DNA of 64,000 nucleotides from CAKUIA01 sp044433115 (GTDB taxonomy: Bacteria; Verrucomicrobiota; Verrucomicrobiia; Opitutales; Intestinicryptomonadaceae): assembly GCA_044433115.1 (NCBI GenBank), contig JAWXTY010000002.1, forward strand, positions 83,474-147,473. Reading direction: 5' to 3'. Of this stretch, positions 18,557 to 27,638 are shown piece by piece. The stretch's first letter is position 1. Each line of letters begins with the position of its first letter. Position numbers and translations under genes: made by a program. The notes beneath the pieces are model-generated. The model was not told the DNA's origin. It saw only the letters and a list, made by a program, of their open reading frames with translations, and searched no databases.

Positions 18557-18605
18557 GGGTGGGTTCTAAAAATTAGTTTTTAAAAAGTAAAAGAAAAATA
18601 CACCC
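18557..18605. repeat. Degenerate short copy of the GGTGAGTTC inverted-repeat element
   Basis: Begins GGGTGGGTTCTAAAAATTAG, the MITE-type left end with one change, and ends ACACCC directly at the pgpA start codon (CCCATG). It occupies the whole pgsA-pgpA gap. Confidence 0.5.
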
Positions 18606-19112
18606 ATGTTTAAACTTAGAAAATTTATAGCCCTCTTAGGCAAACAAAGAGTAATAAACATCGCAAGGCTTGCCCCTATAGGCGATTTACCTGCCCCTGG
18701 CACTTTCGGTAGCATAGCTGGCATATTCTTCTATGTATTAGTACTCTTTTATCTGCCAACTATCCCCCTAATCATAGTATCTGCCATCTTAGCCTACATC
18801 GCTATAAACCTATGCGACCTCGCCGAAGAATATATGCACGCAAAAGACCCCTCAGACATCGTCCTTGACGAATTTGTCGCTATCCCCCTTTGCTTCATTG
18901 GCATAAATTGGGCAGAATTTGGTTCATACTCCTTCATAATTATCTTCTTGGGTTTCGCCCTCTTCAGATTTTTTGACATACTTAAACCCCTCGGCATCAA
19001 AAAAGTACAAAACCTAAAAGGAGGCTTAGGCTGCGTTATCGACGACACCCTAGCTGCCCTCGCATCTTGTGTATGCCTACACCTAATTATATATTTATAT
19101 AATTATAATTAA
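18606..19112 (+). CDS. pgpA: Phosphatidylglycerophosphatase A
   Basis: 168 residues. PgpA hallmarks: APIGDLPAPGTFGSIAG near the N-terminus, DPSDIVLDEFVAIPL in the middle, and FRFFDILKPLGIKKVQN..GGLGCVIDD toward the end. Membrane segments flank these. It removes the phosphate from phosphatidylglycerophosphate to give phosphatidylglycerol. The 53-nt gap to pgsA holds a repeat relic. Confidence 0.93.
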   Translation: MFKLRKFIALLGKQRVINIARLAPIGDLPAPGTFGSIAGIFFYVLVLFYLPTIPLIIVSAILAYIAINLCDLAEEYMHAKDPSDIVLDEFVAIPLCFIGINWAEFGSYSFIIIFLGFALFRFFDILKPLGIKKVQNLKGGLGCVIDDTLAALASCVCLHLIIYLYNYN

Positions 19113-19128
19113 AAGAGAAAGAGAAAAG

Positions 19129-19325
19129 GCTAAGGGGTTTTACCCCTTAGAACCCCACTTAAGGGCTGGTTTCGCCCTTAAGAAACCCAAACAAGTGAGG
19201 CACTTGATACCATAGTTTTGGCTTGGTTGAAATGTGTTGATTAGAGTGTTTTCTTAGGGGTGCTAGTCGACTGCCCGTCCTTCTTTTTCTTGAAGATTTT
19301 AGGCTTTGCACTTGAGGGTGCAAAG
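19129..19325. repeat. Hairpin-string repeat copy R1
   Basis: Consecutive small palindromes: CTAAGGGGTTTTACCCCTTAG, then an arm pair around GGGCTGGTTTCGCCC, then conserved segments (TGTTGATTAG, GTGCTAGTCGACTGCCCGT), ending CTTTGCACTTGAGGGTGCAAAG. Equivalent strings occur at 42324-42604 and 44564-44853. It sits after the pgpA stop. The rest of the gap (19326-19518) shows only a predicted rpsT promoter. Confidence 0.75.
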
Positions 19326-19441
19326 GGGGGTAGATGGGGCTGTAAAGTTAGGGCTTTATGCAATTACGTCAGGCTCTGTGGTGTATTTCTTAGCTTTTGG
19401 GGGATAAATTTCATTAATTTTGAGAAAAATGAAAAAAGTTC

Positions 19442-19470
19442 TTTACAAATTTTATGAGCTGTGCTTTTAT
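19442..19470 (+). promoter_or_regulatory. Predicted rpsT promoter
   Basis: TTTACA (19442-19447), 17-nt spacer, TTTTAT (19465-19470), 48 nt before the rpsT ATG. Moderate match to sigma70 consensus. Confidence 0.4.
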
Positions 19471-19518
19471 TTACGTTTAATTTTTTGAATTTTAAGGAAT
19501 AAAGAATAAAATAAAGCA

Positions 19519-19779
19519 ATGGCTAATAATAAATCATCAGAAAAAGACATTCGTCGTACAGCAAAACGCACAGAAGCAAACCGTATGGCTAAAAGTCGCT
19601 TGAAGACTTTGTCTAGAGCATCAAAAGAATCTAAGGACGTTGAGTCTTTGAAAGTTAACGCAAGCAAATTAGTTGCAGCTATGGATAAGGCTGTTAAGAC
19701 TAATAAAGTTCATAAGAACAAAGCTAATAAAGTTAAGAGTAACTTGGCTAAGGCTATCAACAAGATGGCTGCTGCTTAA
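19519..19779 (+). CDS. rpsT: Small ribosomal subunit protein bS20
   Basis: 86 residues, very basic and Lys/Ala-rich: MANNKSSEKDIRRTAKRTEAN, then helical repeats and GKAINKMAAA-like C-terminal KAINKMAAA. Fits bS20, which binds the 5' domain of 16S rRNA. The gene is isolated, with its own predicted promoter. Its likely terminator (20025-20057) is separated from the gene by an inserted MITE-like element (19803-20006). Confidence 0.93.
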   Translation: MANNKSSEKDIRRTAKRTEANRMAKSRLKTLSRASKESKDVESLKVNASKLVAAMDKAVKTNKVHKNKANKVKSNLAKAINKMAAA

Positions 19780-19802
19780 GCTTCTTGCTTAGACAAACTT
19801 TA

Positions 19803-20006
19803 GGTGAGTTCTAAAAATTGGTTTTTTCAAGAAAGCAAAAACTTTGTTTTTGCACTCAGATAAGTTACAATTGCTCTTTTTAGCCTATTTTTGCTTGAAT
19901 TTCCTTGTTTTTACGTTAAATAATTGCATTATTCGCCTTAAAAAACAAGAAAATTACGCTAAAAATAGCCTTAAAAATAGCTAATTGCCAATTTTTAGAA
20001 CTCACC
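19803..20006. mobile_element. MITE-like element M1, 204 bp
   Basis: Perfect 19-bp terminal inverted repeats GGTGAGTTCTAAAAATTGG (19803-19821) and its complement (19988-20006), flanked by TTTA on both sides (4-bp target duplication). The interior is AT-rich and has no open frame. It is nearly identical to M5 at 52748-53040 apart from an 89-bp segment present only in M5. Inserted between rpsT and its terminator. Confidence 0.85.
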
Positions 20007-20024
20007 TTTAGTTTAAATTTTCAC

Positions 20025-20057
20025 AGACCTTGCTTTGCATAAAGTCAAGGTCTTTTT
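20025..20057 (+). terminator. Rho-independent terminator, probably of rpsT
   Basis: Stem AGACCTTG (20025-20032) / CAAGGTCT (20046-20053) followed by a run of T. Located downstream of M1 and upstream of M2. Confidence 0.8.
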
Positions 20058-20062
20058 ATATG

Positions 20063-20124
20063 GGTGAGTTCTAAAAATTAGTTTTTGAAAAGTAAAGATT
20101 AATTGCTAATTTTTAGAACTCACC
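20063..20124. mobile_element. MITE-like element M2, short 62-bp form
   Basis: GGTGAGTTCTAAAAATTAG (20063-20081) and its inverted copy ending GAACTCACC (20124), with almost no interior. No target duplication seen. Probably an internally deleted relative of M3/M4, which share the ...ATTAG version of the end. Confidence 0.7.
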
Positions 20125-20161
20125 CTTGAATACTAAGCTTTACATAGATACTAAACATTAG

Positions 20162-20947
20162 ATGGATACTAAGCGTTATATAGGTTTTAAGGCAGGTTCT
20201 CTTTGTGAGGATAGCTTGAGAATGGAACTTCTTGCTGTGCAAGAGGGTGGTTTCTTTGTGCTTAACAAGCCTGCTGACATTGCCTTAGAGGCTCATTCTT
20301 CTTTGGAAGTGTGTCCAACTATTATAGGCGAAATTAGGGGCAATTTAGAAAAAAACGAGTTCAAAGAGCTTGGCATAACTTCGCCTTACAGCATAAATTA
20401 TGTAGATAAAGACATTTCTGGGGCGTGCTTAATTGCTTGTAATAAAAATGCTTGTGCCGATTTACGAAATCTTTATGGCTCGTATTTAATGAATTTTAGC
20501 TATTTGATTGTTACAAAAAAATCTATCTTAGATGATTTTGTAGAAGTCGATTTGCCAATTCTAACCCCTTATGCAAAAGAGCAGGCTGTGGTAACTCATC
20601 GTTTTGGCAAAAAGTGCAAAACTCAGTTTAAGTTATTAAGCCAAGAGGGCAGTTTTCAGCTTTGGCGAGCAACAACTCCTTATGCAAGGCGACACCAAAT
20701 ACGCCTACACGCTTGTGAGGCAGGCTTGAAAATTGTAGGCGACACCCTATATAGCAATACTCCAATGCCTTCATTATCGGACATAAAGCGAGTTATGAAG
20801 TATAGAACTAAGGAGACTATGATGTTATATTCTAGCATTGCTATACATTTAGAGAGTATCACTTTTGGCGAAGAAAATGTTGAAGTTCCTTATTCAAAAA
20901 GTTTTGGAACATTAATAAACAAGCTCAAATTGAAAAATGGAAGCTAG
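20162..20947 (+). CDS. RluA-family pseudouridine synthase (divergent)
   Basis: 261 residues. Features of the RluA catalytic domain: FFVLNKPADI near residue 35, a divergent catalytic motif NYVDKDISGACL replacing the usual HRLDxxTSG but keeping the aspartate, and RRHQIRLHACEAGLKIVGDTLY typical of the C-terminal half. It probably isomerises uridines in rRNA or tRNA; the target cannot be predicted. The start follows M1 and M2. The 3' end overlaps the methyltransferase start by 11 nt. Confidence 0.8.
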   Translation: MDTKRYIGFKAGSLCEDSLRMELLAVQEGGFFVLNKPADIALEAHSSLEVCPTIIGEIRGNLEKNEFKELGITSPYSINYVDKDISGACLIACNKNACADLRNLYGSYLMNFSYLIVTKKSILDDFVEVDLPILTPYAKEQAVVTHRFGKKCKTQFKLLSQEGSFQLWRATTPYARRHQIRLHACEAGLKIVGDTLYSNTPMPSLSDIKRVMKYRTKETMMLYSSIAIHLESITFGEENVEVPYSKSFGTLINKLKLKNGS

Positions 20948-21677
20948 TTTTGTAAAAGATTATTTTGAAAAAGCAGGGGTTGTAGATGATTATGCCTTTG
21001 CAGTAGATAGAGTGGGGTTATGGGAGTCGGAGCGATTGATTATAGCTACTTACTTGCAAAAAAGCTCTAAGATTTTAGAATTGGGCTGTGGCTCAGGTAG
21101 AATTTCCATAAATTTAGCAAGGCTTGGCTATGAGAGCTTAGAGGCAAGCGACTTTTCGCAAAATATGGTAGACAGTGCCAAGAACTTAGGCGAATATTAC
21201 AATTTACCTGTAAACTTTAGAGTAGAAGACGCAACTTTAATTGCTGATAGGCAAGACTCTAGCTTTGATGGAGTGATTTTTGGCTTCAATGGCTTAATGC
21301 AAATACCTAAAAGGGAAAATAGGCTTAAGTGCTTAAAAAGAGTTAGGCAAATTCTAAAGGCAGGTGGCATATTTATATTTACGACTCACGACAGAGATGT
21401 TGCTCGTAACAAAGAGTATTGGGATAAAGAAAAAGAGCTTTGGCAATCTCAAAAGATGAGTTCAGCTTTAGATGAATTTGGCGATAAGACTTATGAGAGT
21501 GAACACGGCAAGCTTTTTATACATTCGCCAGCTGAAACTGAAATCTTAGAGGATATAGCCACAACAAATTTTAAACTAGAGATGAACACTTGGCGAAGCT
21601 TAATTGCAGTAGAAAACGAAGCAGTTAGAGAATTTTCTGACGACTGCAGATTTTGGGTAGTCTCTAAACAAATTTAA
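20937..21677 (+). CDS. Class I SAM-dependent methyltransferase
   Basis: 246 residues. SAM-binding motif I is ILELGCGSGRISINLA (about residue 45), with motif II acid in LEASDFSQNMVD and the FDGVIFGFNGLMQIP and LKAGGIFIFTTHD segments of class I methyltransferases. The substrate is unknown. It overlaps the pseudouridine synthase by 11 nt and lies 11 nt before the M16 protease gene, so the three are cotranscribed. Confidence 0.8.
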   Translation: MEASFVKDYFEKAGVVDDYAFAVDRVGLWESERLIIATYLQKSSKILELGCGSGRISINLARLGYESLEASDFSQNMVDSAKNLGEYYNLPVNFRVEDATLIADRQDSSFDGVIFGFNGLMQIPKRENRLKCLKRVRQILKAGGIFIFTTHDRDVARNKEYWDKEKELWQSQKMSSALDEFGDKTYESEHGKLFIHSPAETEILEDIATTNFKLEMNTWRSLIAVENEAVREFSDDCRFWVVSKQI

Positions 21678-21688
21678 TCAATTAAACA

Positions 21689-24505
21689 ATGAAAAATCTA
21701 ATAAAAATAATAACAGCAACTTTAATAATGATTAGCACAATGACAAATATTTCAGCAAAAACAGCACTTGAGATGGATAGTTCTCTAAAATTTAAAGAGC
21801 TAGAAAATGGCTTTAAAATTTATGTATACAAAAATGTAGAGCCTCCTCAAAGAGTGTCTATGCGTCTAGTTGTAACTAGGGGTTCTTTGAATGAAAAAGA
21901 AGAAGAGCAGGGGATTGCTCACTTTTTGGAGCATATGGCGTTTAAAGGTACTGAAAATTTTCCAGCTGGCGAAATGGTTGAGTATTTTCAACGTTTAGGA
22001 ATGGCTTTTGGAGCTGATACAAATGCACACACATCTTTCGATGAAACTGTATATAAGATAGATATGCCAGATGTGCAAACTAAGCATATTAAAGATGGGC
22101 TTATGCTATTTAAGGACTATGCGAGTACTATGTTGCTTGAAACTGAAGATATTGAGCCAGAACGTGGCGTTATCATAGCAGAAAAAGTGGCAAGAGATGG
22201 AGCAGAATATAGGGCATTTTTGTCTTTGTGGCAGTCAATTTTCGAGGATAGTTTATATTCAAATCGCTTCCCTATAGGCTTAGAAGAAGTGATTAATAAT
22301 GCTGATAGGCAAATATTTGTAGATTTCTATAATGAAAATTATGCACCTGAGAATATGTCTATAGTAATAGTTGGCGACTTTGATGAAGATGAGATGTTAA
22401 ATCTAGCGACTCAATATTTTTCAGATTTAAAGCCAAGGGCAAAAATTCGTGCTAATCCAAGCGAAAAGTTTTCTTATGCAAAGGCTTCGGGCGAATATAA
22501 GGAGCTTTTTGAGAGAGTTGAAAACTTTGAATTTACAGATAGAGAGCTTAAGAATGATAGCGTTAAGTTGTTGTCTATAAAGAATAACGCCTTTGAAATG
22601 GATAGCCAAGAGAAGCGTAAGCACAATTTAAAATTGGCTCTTGCAAACTATGCACTTAGCAGACGTTTAGATAGAATTAGTGCAGATGAAAATTCGCCTA
22701 TAACTACAGCTTATGTCTTTTCGCAAGTGTTTTTCGACTTAGTTAGCGTAAACTTTATCGAGTCTATTTTAAACCCAAATGACTCAAAAGAGTCTTTGCA
22801 AATTTTAGCTAGAGAGTTGGCAACTGCCTTGAAATATGGATTTTATGACTCAGAAATCAAGGAGGCAAAGGAGTATTATATCAATGAATTAGAGCAGGCG
22901 ATTAAAGAGCAATCTACAAGAAAAACTCCAGCTTTGGCAAGTGGTATAGCGTCAAAAGTTTCGGCAAATGAGACATTTACTTCGCCAGAATACAATTTAG
23001 AGTTGGCAAAGCAAGCCTTTCAAGAAGCGACTTTAGAGGAGCTAAACGCCCTATTTAATGAGCAGTATAAAGACTCACGCTTTGTGTGCTTTATCAGTGA
23101 TACAAAGGCTATAGACTATAGCATAAATGAAGTTTTAAATGCTGTAGCTAAAGAGGAAATTAAGCCAGCTGAGGAGTTTATTTCAGGCGAATTTGCCTAT
23201 GGCGATATGTCTCAAAGTGGCGAGATTATTGCTGAGGAAAAAGTGAAAGACTTGGATATAACTCAGTTGACGCTTTCAAATAATATTAAGGTAAATTTAA
23301 AGCAAACGAAGTTTTCGGCAAATTCAATTTCAGTGAATGTAAACTTTGGCAATGGCATTATAGGATTTAAGACTGAAAAGGAGTCAGCACTATCTAGGTT
23401 GTCATCTTTCTTGGTACAAGGTGGCTTAGAAGAGCATAGCTACGAGGATTTGCAGTCTATATTTGCAGCGAAATCTATGTATTTTAATTTTGGCACAACT
23501 GCAGAAAATTTCTCTTTGGGAGGCTATTGTGCAAGCTCGGACTTGACAGAATTTTTCTTGCTCTTAAAGGCTTATATATTATATCCAGCCTTTGACGAAA
23601 ATATTTTGCCAAGAATTAAAAAGAAGAGCAGAGAAAAGTATGCAAAGGTTAAGACTTCCCCTGAGGCTGCGACGTCTGCAAAGGCTTTAGCTTGGTTGTG
23701 TAATTCTAATTTACGCTTTGGCTTGCCTACAGAGGAATTGGTTGAAACTTCTACAGCTCAAGAATTTAAGAACTGGATAGAGCCTTATTTGAAGAAGTCT
23801 TATATGGAAATTTCAATCATAGGCGACTTCGAAGAAGCAGAGCTAAAAGAGCTTATCTTAAAGACTTTTGCAACTTTGCCAGAGAGAGAAAAGAGCATAG
23901 AATTAGGCGATAATAAAGTTGATTTACAGCCTCAAGGCTCAAGCGTATCTTTAGATTTCACTTCAGATAAAATAAAGGCAATGGGCTTAGCTGTTTGGGA
24001 AACTTGCCCTATGAAAGATATTACAAAGGCAAGAGCAAGTGGGCTTTTATCTTCTATTTTAGACGACAGAATGAGAGTGAAAATCAGAAAGGAAAATTCT
24101 ATAGTTTACTCACCTTTTGCCTACAATCGCTCAGATAGGGTTTACGACTTTGGCGTGCTAATGGCAGGTTCCGTTGTAGATGTAGAAAATATCGACGTGC
24201 TTTTAAATTTACTTACAGAAGTTGCAAGCGAGCTAGGCAAAGGCGAAATCACTCAAGACGAATTTGAACGTGCAAAGCTACCTCTACTTAAGCAAATAGA
24301 GAAAATGCGACGTACAAATGGCTATTGGCTAGAGTCTGTTTTAGCCTACAGTCAAGTTTCGCCAGTGAAGTTAGACTGGGCAAAAACTATAGTATCTGGC
24401 TTTGACGACTTGACTTTAGAAGAGCTAAATGCACTCTCAAAAGATATATTTGGCAAGGCAGAAGCTTCTAAAATAAAAGTTGTTCCTCAAAAATGGGAAA
24501 AATAA
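21689..24505 (+). CDS. M16 family zinc metallopeptidase, exported
   Basis: 938 residues, with two M16 repeats. Residues 1-23 look like a signal peptide (KIITATLIMISTMTNISA). The inverted zinc motif HFLEH is at residues 78-82, with a downstream Glu in PERGVIIAEK as the probable third ligand. The C-terminal half is the inactive lid repeat. Two-repeat exported M16 enzymes (pitrilysin/PqqL-like) degrade peptides in the periplasm. It precedes the pyrH promoter. Confidence 0.88.
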   Translation: MKNLIKIITATLIMISTMTNISAKTALEMDSSLKFKELENGFKIYVYKNVEPPQRVSMRLVVTRGSLNEKEEEQGIAHFLEHMAFKGTENFPAGEMVEYFQRLGMAFGADTNAHTSFDETVYKIDMPDVQTKHIKDGLMLFKDYASTMLLETEDIEPERGVIIAEKVARDGAEYRAFLSLWQSIFEDSLYSNRFPIGLEEVINNADRQIFVDFYNENYAPENMSIVIVGDFDEDEMLNLATQYFSDLKPRAKIRANPSEKFSYAKASGEYKELFERVENFEFTDRELKNDSVKLLSIKNNAFEMDSQEKRKHNLKLALANYALSRRLDRISADENSPITTAYVFSQVFFDLVSVNFIESILNPNDSKESLQILARELATALKYGFYDSEIKEAKEYYINELEQAIKEQSTRKTPALASGIASKVSANETFTSPEYNLELAKQAFQEATLEELNALFNEQYKDSRFVCFISDTKAIDYSINEVLNAVAKEEIKPAEEFISGEFAYGDMSQSGEIIAEEKVKDLDITQLTLSNNIKVNLKQTKFSANSISVNVNFGNGIIGFKTEKESALSRLSSFLVQGGLEEHSYEDLQSIFAAKSMYFNFGTTAENFSLGGYCASSDLTEFFLLLKAYILYPAFDENILPRIKKKSREKYAKVKTSPEAATSAKALAWLCNSNLRFGLPTEELVETSTAQEFKNWIEPYLKKSYMEISIIGDFEEAELKELILKTFATLPEREKSIELGDNKVDLQPQGSSVSLDFTSDKIKAMGLAVWETCPMKDITKARASGLLSSILDDRMRVKIRKENSIVYSPFAYNRSDRVYDFGVLMAGSVVDVENIDVLLNLLTEVASELGKGEITQDEFERAKLPLLKQIEKMRRTNGYWLESVLAYSQVSPVKLDWAKTIVSGFDDLTLEELNALSKDIFGKAEASKIKVVPQKWEK

Positions 24506-24526
24506 ATATCTTTTAAGAAAATACTC

Positions 24527-24555
24527 TTGCTCTTTTTTAGACTATTGGCTTTAAT
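24527..24555 (+). promoter_or_regulatory. Predicted pyrH-frr promoter
   Basis: TTGCTC (24527-24532), 17-nt spacer, TTTAAT (24550-24555), 25 nt before the pyrH ATG. Same pattern as the pgsA and MITE promoters. Confidence 0.5.
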
Positions 24556-24580
24556 CTTCTCAAGAAAATAATTACGCAAT

Positions 24581-25294
24581 ATGAAAGCAAAATATAAGAG
24601 AATAGTTTTAAAATTGAGCGGAGAAGCTCTTAAAGATATAGAAAATGGCGAGCCTTTAGACTCGAATATATTACAGAATTTGGCTCTCGAGCTAAAGGAA
24701 GTTAGCGAGATGGGCGTGCAAGTTTGTCTAGTTGTAGGTGGAGGCAATATCTTTAGAGGTTTGAAGGCTTCTAAGCGTGGTGTAGACAGAACTACAGGCG
24801 ACTATATGGGTATGCTTGCAACTGTGATTAATGGCTTGGCTCTTATGAACGCTTTGGAAAATGAGGGCGTTAGCGTGAGGGTACAAACTGCTATACCTAT
24901 GGAAAAGGTAGCTGAACCATTTATCGTAAGACGTGCTGTACGCCACTTGGAAAAGGGCAGAATTGTTATATTTGTAGCAGGAACTGGCAACCCTTACTTC
25001 TCCACAGACACTACTGCAGCTTTGCGTGCAGCTGAAATTCAAGCAGATTGTATATTTAAGGCAACTAAAGTCGATGGTATCTATGATAGCGACCCTGTCA
25101 AGAACCCAGATGCTGTTAAATTTGATGGCTTGACTTATCAAGACGCAATCAACAAGAGGCTTGCTGTAATGGACTCAACTGCATTTTCTATGTGCCAAGA
25201 CACTGATATACCTATCTTAGTTTTCGATATGAATACTTATGGTAATATCAAAAAAGCAATTTGTGGCGAAACTATAGGCACTTTAGTTAAGTAA
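24581..25294 (+). CDS. pyrH: Uridylate kinase
   Basis: 237 residues. Amino-acid-kinase fold with RIVLKLSGEALKD at the start, VVGGGNIFRG, DYMGMLATVINGLAL and VFVAGTGNPYFSTDTTAALRA, all typical of bacterial PyrH. It phosphorylates UMP to UDP. The pyrH-frr order is a very common bacterial pair. Confidence 0.97.
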   Translation: MKAKYKRIVLKLSGEALKDIENGEPLDSNILQNLALELKEVSEMGVQVCLVVGGGNIFRGLKASKRGVDRTTGDYMGMLATVINGLALMNALENEGVSVRVQTAIPMEKVAEPFIVRRAVRHLEKGRIVIFVAGTGNPYFSTDTTAALRAAEIQADCIFKATKVDGIYDSDPVKNPDAVKFDGLTYQDAINKRLAVMDSTAFSMCQDTDIPILVFDMNTYGNIKKAICGETIGTLVK

Positions 25295-25330
25295 TTTGCC
25301 AGCAGGAATTTAATTAAAAAAGGAAATAAA

Positions 25331-25891
25331 ATGGATATACAAGCAGAATTAAAAAATGTTAAGACAGCAATGGATAAGGTAATTCAATACGTTATTGCTG
25401 AATTTGACACTATACACACTGGCAAAGCGTCTTCTTCTATGGTAGAAAATATCAGCGTTGAAGTTTATGGCTCTATGATGAAAATTAAAGAAGTTGCAGC
25501 TATCACTACTCCAGATGCTCAGACTATCAGAATACAAGCTTGGGATAAAGAAGCGTTGAAACCTATAGAAAAAGCAATCTTGGCAGCTAATGTTGGCTTG
25601 ACTCCTTCTATAATGGGCGAGGCTGTTCGTTGCCCTGTTCCTGCATTGTCTGGCGAACGTCGTTTAGAGCTTATCAAAGTTTGTGGCGAAATGGCTGAAC
25701 AAGGTAGAGTTAGAGTTAGAAACGTTAGAAGAGAAGCGATGGATTTGTTCAAAAAATCTCAAAAAGCATCTTTGATTACTGAAGACGAACTAAAGAAAAC
25801 TGAAAAAGATATACAAAACCTAACTGACAAGTCTATAGACTCTATCAATAAGGATTTGGCTTCTAAGGAAGCAGAAGTTAAAAAAGTTTAA
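25331..25891 (+). CDS. frr: Ribosome recycling factor
   Basis: 186 residues, standard size. Three-helix-bundle pattern with DTIHTGKASSSMVENI (usual RTGRA region), an MKIKEVAAITTPDAQTIRIQAWD beta domain, and VRVRNVRREAMDLFKK. It splits post-termination ribosomes together with EF-G. It lies 36 nt after pyrH and 7 nt before proB. Confidence 0.97.
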   Translation: MDIQAELKNVKTAMDKVIQYVIAEFDTIHTGKASSSMVENISVEVYGSMMKIKEVAAITTPDAQTIRIQAWDKEALKPIEKAILAANVGLTPSIMGEAVRCPVPALSGERRLELIKVCGEMAEQGRVRVRNVRREAMDLFKKSQKASLITEDELKKTEKDIQNLTDKSIDSINKDLASKEAEVKKV

Positions 25892-25898
25892 GGCTTTA

Positions 25899-26969
25899 AT
25901 GGCGTCGAATACAGTAGTAATAAAAATAGGGACTGCTGTCCTTAGAGGCGAAGAGCTTGGCGAACTAAACTACGCTAGAATGCAGACTATAGCTAAGAGC
26001 GTCCACTTGCTTAGACAAGCTGGTATGAAGGTCGCTATAGTCAGTTCTGGGGCAGTGGGGCTAGGTATGTCGAAGTTGCACTTGGAGAAAAAGCCTAAGA
26101 AAATTTCTTCTATACAAAAATGTGCAGCAGTTGGGCAGGGTATACTCATAGATAACTGGCAAAAGGTTTTTGACGATTATGACTTGCCTGTAGCCCAAAT
26201 ATTGCTAACTCGAGACGATGTCGACGACCACGATAGGCACTATGCCCTAAAAGAGCTTTTCGACGATATACTCAGCGATAATGTCGTGCCTATTATCAAT
26301 GAAAATGACTCTATTAGTGCAGCTGAACTTAATATAAAATTTGGCGATAACGATGTTCTAAGTGCCTTGATTGCTACCCTAATTAAGGCAGATAACTTGA
26401 TTATTATATCAACTGCAAAGGGCTTGCTAAACACTAAGGGCGATGGGGAAATTATCCCTCTTGTAGAGAAAATCGACGACTACGTAATGTCGCTTGCTAC
26501 TTCTACTAAGACTGCGTCTGGCACTGGAGGTATGCTAACTAAGCTAAAGGCGGCAGAAATTGCAACGAAAAACGCTTGTAATGCCTATATAGTTGGAGGT
26601 AACGAGGACTTTGCTCCTTCGAGAATGTTGCTCGATGGCGAAAAACTTGGAACTTTCTTTAGGGCGAGCGAGTCGAATAAGGTATCTAAAAAAAGATGGT
26701 ACGCCCACTTTGGCAAGTCTCGAGGCAAGCTAATTGTAGATAGTGGGGCAAGTACTGCTCTAAAAGAACGTGGGGCGTCTCTACTTTCTGCAGGTATAGT
26801 AGAAGTTGTTGGCACTTTTGAAGAACACGACTTTGTGGAGATTTTAGATCAAGATAAAAAATTATTAGCAAGGGGCTTGTCCTCTTATTCTAGTGCTGAA
26901 ATATTAGGCACAAACGATGATTTAACTTCAAAAATAGCTGTCCATAGAGACAATTTATCATTATTATGA
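25899..26969 (+). CDS. proB: Glutamate 5-kinase
   Basis: 356 residues: an amino-acid-kinase domain (TVVIKIGTAVLRGEE, VSSGAVGLGMSKL, NENDSISAAELNIKFGDND, SGTGGMLTKLKAAEIA) plus a C-terminal PUA domain (about 275-356). It phosphorylates glutamate in the first step of proline synthesis. proA is not in the window. The stop overlaps the next start by 4 nt. Confidence 0.95.
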   Translation: MASNTVVIKIGTAVLRGEELGELNYARMQTIAKSVHLLRQAGMKVAIVSSGAVGLGMSKLHLEKKPKKISSIQKCAAVGQGILIDNWQKVFDDYDLPVAQILLTRDDVDDHDRHYALKELFDDILSDNVVPIINENDSISAAELNIKFGDNDVLSALIATLIKADNLIIISTAKGLLNTKGDGEIIPLVEKIDDYVMSLATSTKTASGTGGMLTKLKAAEIATKNACNAYIVGGNEDFAPSRMLLDGEKLGTFFRASESNKVSKKRWYAHFGKSRGKLIVDSGASTALKERGASLLSAGIVEVVGTFEEHDFVEILDQDKKLLARGLSSYSSAEILGTNDDLTSKIAVHRDNLSLL

Positions 26970-27529
26970 GCGAAGAAAATTCAATTAGCCTAAATAGGGC
27001 TTGCGACGCAATGCTAATTCCTGCAGGCGTTAAAGTTAGAATAGCGAAAGATACGCAACTTAGTATAACTCATAGGCTTGGTGGCAACTTTACTGTAACT
27101 GGAGCTTTCGGAATGGCTCGTATAAGTATGAAGGACGCAGACGCTCTTGGCGAAGAAATTCCAAGCGAATTTAAGCCTGATAGTGCTGATAACGCAGAAA
27201 GCCAAGCGAGAACTTTGCCATCTAAAGAGGATATTTGGGAAATCGCAAAAACTGTTTACGACCCTGAAGTTCCTGTAAATATAGTAGACTTAGGGCTTGT
27301 CTATAGGGTAGATATCTTTACAGACGCATTAAATCTCAACAATGTTGAAATAGATATGACTCTAACTTCCCCTGGTTGCGTTATGGGACCTATGATTGCT
27401 GAAGACCTAAAGGGTAGGATATTAGCTTTGCCTAATATAGATTTAGTTGAAGTATTAATCGTTTGGGACCCACCTTGGAGCAAGGAAATGATTAGCGAAG
27501 AAGCTAAGATGATTTTAGGCTTAGTCTAA
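26966..27529 (+). CDS. sufT: SufT family Fe-S cluster assembly protein (DUF59/MIP18)
   Basis: 187 residues. The N-terminal half (LIPAGVKVRIAKDTQLSITH) and the DUF59 domain with DPEVPVNIVDLGLVYRV and TSPGCVMGPMIAEDLK, including the conserved Cys, match SufT. It helps mature Fe-S proteins. sufE is elsewhere in the window (29546-29953); other suf genes are not present. The start overlaps proB by 4 nt. Confidence 0.85.
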   Translation: MSEENSISLNRACDAMLIPAGVKVRIAKDTQLSITHRLGGNFTVTGAFGMARISMKDADALGEEIPSEFKPDSADNAESQARTLPSKEDIWEIAKTVYDPEVPVNIVDLGLVYRVDIFTDALNLNNVEIDMTLTSPGCVMGPMIAEDLKGRILALPNIDLVEVLIVWDPPWSKEMISEEAKMILGLV

Positions 27530-27571
27530 ATCATAAAAAAGCATTGCAAGAAAATATCATATAAAACAAAG

Positions 27572-27611
27572 CACAAAAAAAGCGTCTCGAAAATGAAACG
27601 CTTTTTTTGTG
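27572..27611. terminator. Bidirectional terminator between sufT and the ExbD genes
   Basis: CACAAAAAAAGCGT (27572-27585) / ACGCTTTTTTTGTG (27598-27611). A-run on the left and T-run on the right serve both converging operons. Confidence 0.8.
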
Positions 27612-27638
27612 TCTATATCCAAGATGAATTGCTTCAAC

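Noticed and set aside
19260..19457. 65-residue frame between pgpA and rpsT
   Set aside because: Begins inside hairpin-string repeat R1 and has no family-like features.
24728..25141. 137-residue frame antisense to pyrH
   Set aside because: It lies wholly inside the conserved pyrH gene on the other strand and has no domain features.
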